Shown: one piece after another, positions 60,795 through 64,000 of the stretch | Position numbering within the stretch: the stretch's first letter is position 1 | Layout: each line of letters begins with the position of its first letter | Source of the DNA: Oceanihabitans sp. IOP_32 | GTDB lineage: Bacteria; Bacteroidota; Bacteroidia; Flavobacteriales; Flavobacteriaceae | DNA length: 64,000 bases | Direction: 5' to 3' | Assembly (NCBI RefSeq): GCF_009498295.1 | Contig: NZ_CP040813.1 | Location: 787,001-851,000 of the forward strand | Made by a program: the position numbers and the translations under genes | Notes under the pieces: model-generated | Told to the model about the DNA's origin: nothing | The model's input: only the letters and a program-made list of their open reading frames with translations | Database searches by the model: none

Positions 60795-61244
60795 CTATGA
60801 TAATTTTGCTTTTACAATATGAGATATCGTTTTACCATCGGCTTGTCCTGCTAGTTGCTTGTTAACTAAACCCATAACTTTACCCATATCTTTCATACCA
60901 CTAGCATCAGTACTTTCTATAGTCATCACAACAACCTTTTCAATCTCTTCTTCGCTTAAAGCTTCTGGTAAAAATTGAGCAATCACATCGGCCTCGGCCA
61001 ATTCTGGAGTTGCCAAGTCTTCGCGACCTTGCTCTAAAAAAATAGCCGCACTATCTCGGCGTTGTTTCACTTGCTTTTGAAGTATTTTAAGCTCCTGTTC
61101 TTCTGTTAAATCTGCTTTGTCTCCCGTCTCGGTTTGAGCTAGTAAAATAGCCGATTTAACCGCACGTAAAGCAGTTAAAGCCGTTTGATCCTTAGCTTTC
61201 ATAGCCTCCTTCAAAGCCGCCATTATATCTTGTTGTAAACTCAT
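60795..61244 (-). CDS. GatB/YqeY-domain protein
   Basis: 149 residues, the usual length of stand-alone YqeY. Pattern MSLQQDIMAALKEAMKAKDQ, TALTALRAVKSAILLAQTE, LQKQVKQRRDSAAIFLEQGR and FLPEALSEEEIEKVV, then MGKVMGLVNKQLAGQADG is diagnostic. The domain occurs at the C-terminus of GatB in tRNA-dependent amidation; the function of the free form is not established. It is downstream of ftsZ on the same strand, as in many Bacteroidota. Confidence 0.93.
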   Translation of the reverse strand: MSLQQDIMAALKEAMKAKDQTALTALRAVKSAILLAQTETGDKADLTEEQELKILQKQVKQRRDSAAIFLEQGREDLATPELAEADVIAQFLPEALSEEEIEKVVVMTIESTDASGMKDMGKVMGLVNKQLAGQADGKTISHIVKAKLS

Positions 61245-61426
61245 GCCTTTGTTTTTTGAACTGCGAAGATATAAAAAAGTTAGATGAGTTACATGCGTTT
61301 AAAGGATCAAAAATCACCCTTAAATTGTTATTTGTTTAAAATTTTTAATCCGATAAAGAAGCCCAAAAAGTAAAATTTAATTTTTGGGCTAGTAATCAGT
61401 AAAATATAATACCAAAGATACTTTAA

Positions 61427-63424
61427 TTAATCGACATTATCGTGCAAAAAAGAATTATTATTTCTTAATTGTATATCGTCATTATCATCTAAGCCCAAAC
61501 TGGTCCTAGACCTATCTGTTTCTGATGAGTGTTTTGCTTCTTTTAAATTTACACCCTGACGTTTATAGGCTGGAACCTTCTCGATATCGTCTATCTTCGA
61601 GCTGTTAAACTTATAATTAAAAGCTTTCATTTTTAATCGGCGCTCGTTAGCGCGTTCCTTAAGTAAATCTGAAATAGGACTTTCCAAAGGATCCACCTCT
61701 TCTTCCGTTATCGATTCTTCTGCTGCTTCCGGTTTTACCACTTTCTTTTCAAAAACGATATTGTCGTCATAATCATCAAAAACCTCTTTAGACTTCGACG
61801 TTTTTTTATTTATTCCAGATTCCACTTCAACATAATCATCTAAAACATAACGTATACTACCCTTATCGGTGGTTTCTTCAACCGTTATTAGCTCGACATG
61901 ATCGTTAACTGAGATGTCTTTTACCTCTTCATTTAATTGATGCGAAACAAGCTCGTCTGTGGTGTCGTTTTCTGAGGTTTCAGTAGATATTGGCAAATCG
62001 AAAGTTAAAGTAATTTGTTTCTCTTCTTCGATGTAATTTGATGCCACGTCGTCTTCTTTAATGTCCCCAGCAGCATTAGAGGTTCTTGAGACTGGATGTA
62101 TTATAAAATCGTCGGACGCGTCGTTTTCTATACTGTTCGTGTCTTCATGGCTTTCTGCTTTTACTTCGCTATAAACCACATTAATATTCCTCATATCTTC
62201 TGTGGTTGTCGTTAAATTTGAATCTTTTACATCTCTATTTGCTAAACCCCTATTCTCTGTCTTTTTTTTTGCCTGATCGTTAGAATTTTCGTCAAAATCT
62301 AAGGTATGCCTTACAACTTGAGAAGTCTTCTTGGGTGTTTGTTTTGCAACAGGTTTCTTTCTGGTCATTTCGCGCTCTTCTTCAAGACCTAAAGTATGCA
62401 CCACTTTTTTGGTTTCTGTGTTAGATATTTCATCCTGCTGCTCTACATTAAAACCCGTCGCAATAATAGTAACGGCTATAGATTCTTCTAAGCTTTCGTC
62501 TTCGCCAACCCCCATAATGATATTTGCACCATGACCGGCCTCAGACTGGATATGATCGTTAATCTCGCCAATCTCATCGATAGTGATTTCGTGCGATCCT
62601 GAAACTATTAACAGCAATACATTTTTAGCGCCAGTAATTTTATTATCGTTTAATAAAGGAGAATCTAAAGCCTTACGAATAGCGTCTTGAGCGCGACTTT
62701 TACCAGAAGCCTGAGCAGACCCCATAATAGCCGTTCCGCTGTTGCTAAGAACAGTTTTGGCATCGCGTAAATCGATATTTTGAGTATAATGGTGCGTTAT
62801 AACTTCGGCTATACCACGAGCAGCAGTAGATAGCACTTCGTCTGCCTTAGAGAAACCAGCTTTAAAGCCGAGATTGCCGTAAACCTCACGAAGTTTGTTG
62901 TTATTTATCACAATTAAAGAATCCACAACGTTACGTAATTTTTCTATACCTCTTTGCGATTGTTCAATACGCATTTTACCCTCGAAGGCAAATGGCATGG
63001 TAACAATACCCACGGTTAATATGTCTAAATCTTTAGCCATTTGTGCGATTATGGGAGCAGCACCAGTACCAGTACCTCCACCCATACCAGCAGTTATAAA
63101 AACCATTTTTGTATTGGTATCAAGCATGGTAGAAATATCGTCGAAACTCTCGACAGCCGATTGTTCGCCAATATCGGGGTTTGCCCCTGCTCCTAATCCT
63201 TCGGTTAAATTTACGCCTAATTGGATTTTATTTGGAACGGCACTATTATGTAGTGCTTGCGCGTCTGTATTACAAACGTAAAAATCTACGCCTTTAATAC
63301 CTTGTTGAAACATATGGTTTATAGCGTTGCTACCGCCACCACCAACTCCTATAACTTTAATGACATTCGATTGGTTCTTTGGTAAATCAAATGCTATGCT
63401 TTCGAATTCTTTCTTGCTGCTCAT
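61427..63424 (-). CDS. ftsZ: Cell division protein FtsZ
   Basis: 665 residues. The tubulin-like GTPase is complete: IKVIGVGGGGSNAINHMFQQ near residue 22, the signature GGGTGTGAAP near residue 115 and MRIEQSQRGIEKLRNVVDSL. It polymerises into the Z ring. Beyond about residue 335 there is a long acidic, poorly ordered linker of nearly 300 residues, as usual in Bacteroidota, with the probable conserved C-terminal peptide around DIEKVPAYKRQGVNL that binds FtsA. It follows ftsA by 56 bp. Confidence 0.98.
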   Translation of the reverse strand: MSSKKEFESIAFDLPKNQSNVIKVIGVGGGGSNAINHMFQQGIKGVDFYVCNTDAQALHNSAVPNKIQLGVNLTEGLGAGANPDIGEQSAVESFDDISTMLDTNTKMVFITAGMGGGTGTGAAPIIAQMAKDLDILTVGIVTMPFAFEGKMRIEQSQRGIEKLRNVVDSLIVINNNKLREVYGNLGFKAGFSKADEVLSTAARGIAEVITHHYTQNIDLRDAKTVLSNSGTAIMGSAQASGKSRAQDAIRKALDSPLLNDNKITGAKNVLLLIVSGSHEITIDEIGEINDHIQSEAGHGANIIMGVGEDESLEESIAVTIIATGFNVEQQDEISNTETKKVVHTLGLEEEREMTRKKPVAKQTPKKTSQVVRHTLDFDENSNDQAKKKTENRGLANRDVKDSNLTTTTEDMRNINVVYSEVKAESHEDTNSIENDASDDFIIHPVSRTSNAAGDIKEDDVASNYIEEEKQITLTFDLPISTETSENDTTDELVSHQLNEEVKDISVNDHVELITVEETTDKGSIRYVLDDYVEVESGINKKTSKSKEVFDDYDDNIVFEKKVVKPEAAEESITEEEVDPLESPISDLLKERANERRLKMKAFNYKFNSSKIDDIEKVPAYKRQGVNLKEAKHSSETDRSRTSLGLDDNDDIQLRNNNSFLHDNVD

Positions 63425-63480
63425 AAATTCTGTTTTACTTGAGGGTTTGTAATGTATTTTTCTTTATCAATGAATTTTAA

Positions 63481-64000
63481 TTATTCTGCGCTATCTAAAA
63501 AATCTTTAACGCGCTCTGTCAACTTATCTAAAAACGAGCGTCGCTCTTTAACTGGTTTTTCTATGGTCTCTTCTTCATCTTCCTTTTCGGCTTCTGTTCG
63601 TTTTGCCTCTAAGGCTTCCAATTGCTCTTGATGCTCTTGCTCCATGCGCTTTCTATCTTGACGTTTTAAACCATCTAAAACCAAACCAACTGCGGTGGCG
63701 TAAAGCGGACTGGTAATTTCCTCATCACTATCACCAGCTAAATGCTCGTTTGGATAACCAATTCTGGTATCCATACCTGTAATATATTCTACCAATTGCT
63801 TTAGATGTTTTAATTGTGCGCCTCCACCTGTTAAAACAATACCTGCAATAAGTTTCTTTTTTTGTTCTTCGTGACCGTAATTTTTAATTTCTACGTACAC
63901 CTGTTCTACAATTTCTACAACCCGAGCATGAATTATTTTTGAGAGATTTTTTAAGGTAATTTCTTTAGGTTCTCTACCACGTAATCCTGGAATAGATACA
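63481..64000 (-). CDS. ftsA: Cell division protein FtsA, C-terminal part
   Basis: The frame is open to the right edge (SIPGLRGREPKEITLKNLSK at the edge), so the 5' part is outside the window. IAGIVLTGGGAQLKHLKQLV is the actin-fold adenosine motif of FtsA, followed by RIGYPNEHL and SPLYATAVGLVL. The C-terminus has a charged coiled region and ends with an amphipathic segment (RRSFLDKLTERVKDFLDSAE) suited to membrane attachment. It tethers FtsZ to the membrane. Confidence 0.96.
   Translation of the reverse strand, partial: VSIPGLRGREPKEITLKNLSKIIHARVVEIVEQVYVEIKNYGHEEQKKKLIAGIVLTGGGAQLKHLKQLVEYITGMDTRIGYPNEHLAGDSDEEITSPLYATAVGLVLDGLKRQDRKRMEQEHQEQLEALEAKRTEAEKEDEEETIEKPVKERRSFLDKLTERVKDFLDSAE

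Noticed and set aside
1-64000. CRISPR array
   Set aside because: No regularly spaced short repeats with unique spacers and no cas genes were found on either strand.

Overview
The window is AT-rich chromosomal DNA of a marine-type Bacteroidota, most likely a flavobacterium (family Flavobacteriaceae). Supporting signs are TAnnTTTG-type promoter boxes, no clear Shine-Dalgarno sequences, a type IX secretion sorting domain, SprB-like, TANFOR and GIN-lipoprotein families, and an ftsA-ftsZ-yqeY order. Genus and species cannot be read from the sequence.

Layout. Positions 1-6900 are housekeeping: a GIN-domain lipoprotein cut by the window edge, a galM-galK-galT operon on the minus strand, a divergent Na+/galactose symporter close to vSGLT, and a TauE/SafE exporter. 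Positions 7630-19785 hold a plus-strand series of large exported proteins: a 1617-codon beta-rich protein split by one in-frame stop, a lipocalin-like lipoprotein, a fibronectin-III protein, a SprB-repeat T9SS substrate and a PKD lipoprotein. Positions 19826-30319 hold two TANFOR proteins. Their first 1.4 kb are near-identical and their C-termini are unrelated. The second ends in a colicin-E-type HNH DNase followed by an Im9-like immunity gene.

Positions 30425-58323 are an accessory polymorphic-toxin island bounded by two near-identical 1.24-kb segments (a REP element plus the start of an outer-membrane barrel gene). The left barrel copy is broken by a REP-RAYT-REP insertion. Inside the island are toxin/immunity pairs with at least four kinds of toxin tip, plus an 8.53-kb unit present twice in direct tandem (36372-44905 and 44906-53443). 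Each unit carries, in order: a toxin C-terminus with its immunity gene, an XRE repressor, a primase-ATPase, two tyrosine recombinases, a HigBA-type pair, an IS256-family element, and a promoter plus signal-peptide leader whose reading frame runs into whatever toxin lies downstream.

Main proposal. The 8.5-kb unit behaves as a self-mobile toxin-tip cassette. Its ends share the 8-bp core TGAATTGG placed exactly at the leader/toxin junction of a toxin gene. Insertion therefore fuses the resident leader to the new toxin, and the cassette's own promoter and leader to the displaced old toxin. All three resulting genes here are in frame. A decayed second example with the same order lies at 53444-55113. 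The right end of the window (60083-64000) returns to housekeeping: a tRNA-Arg with two partial copies, a broken GIY-YIG gene, a YqeY-like protein, ftsZ and part of ftsA.
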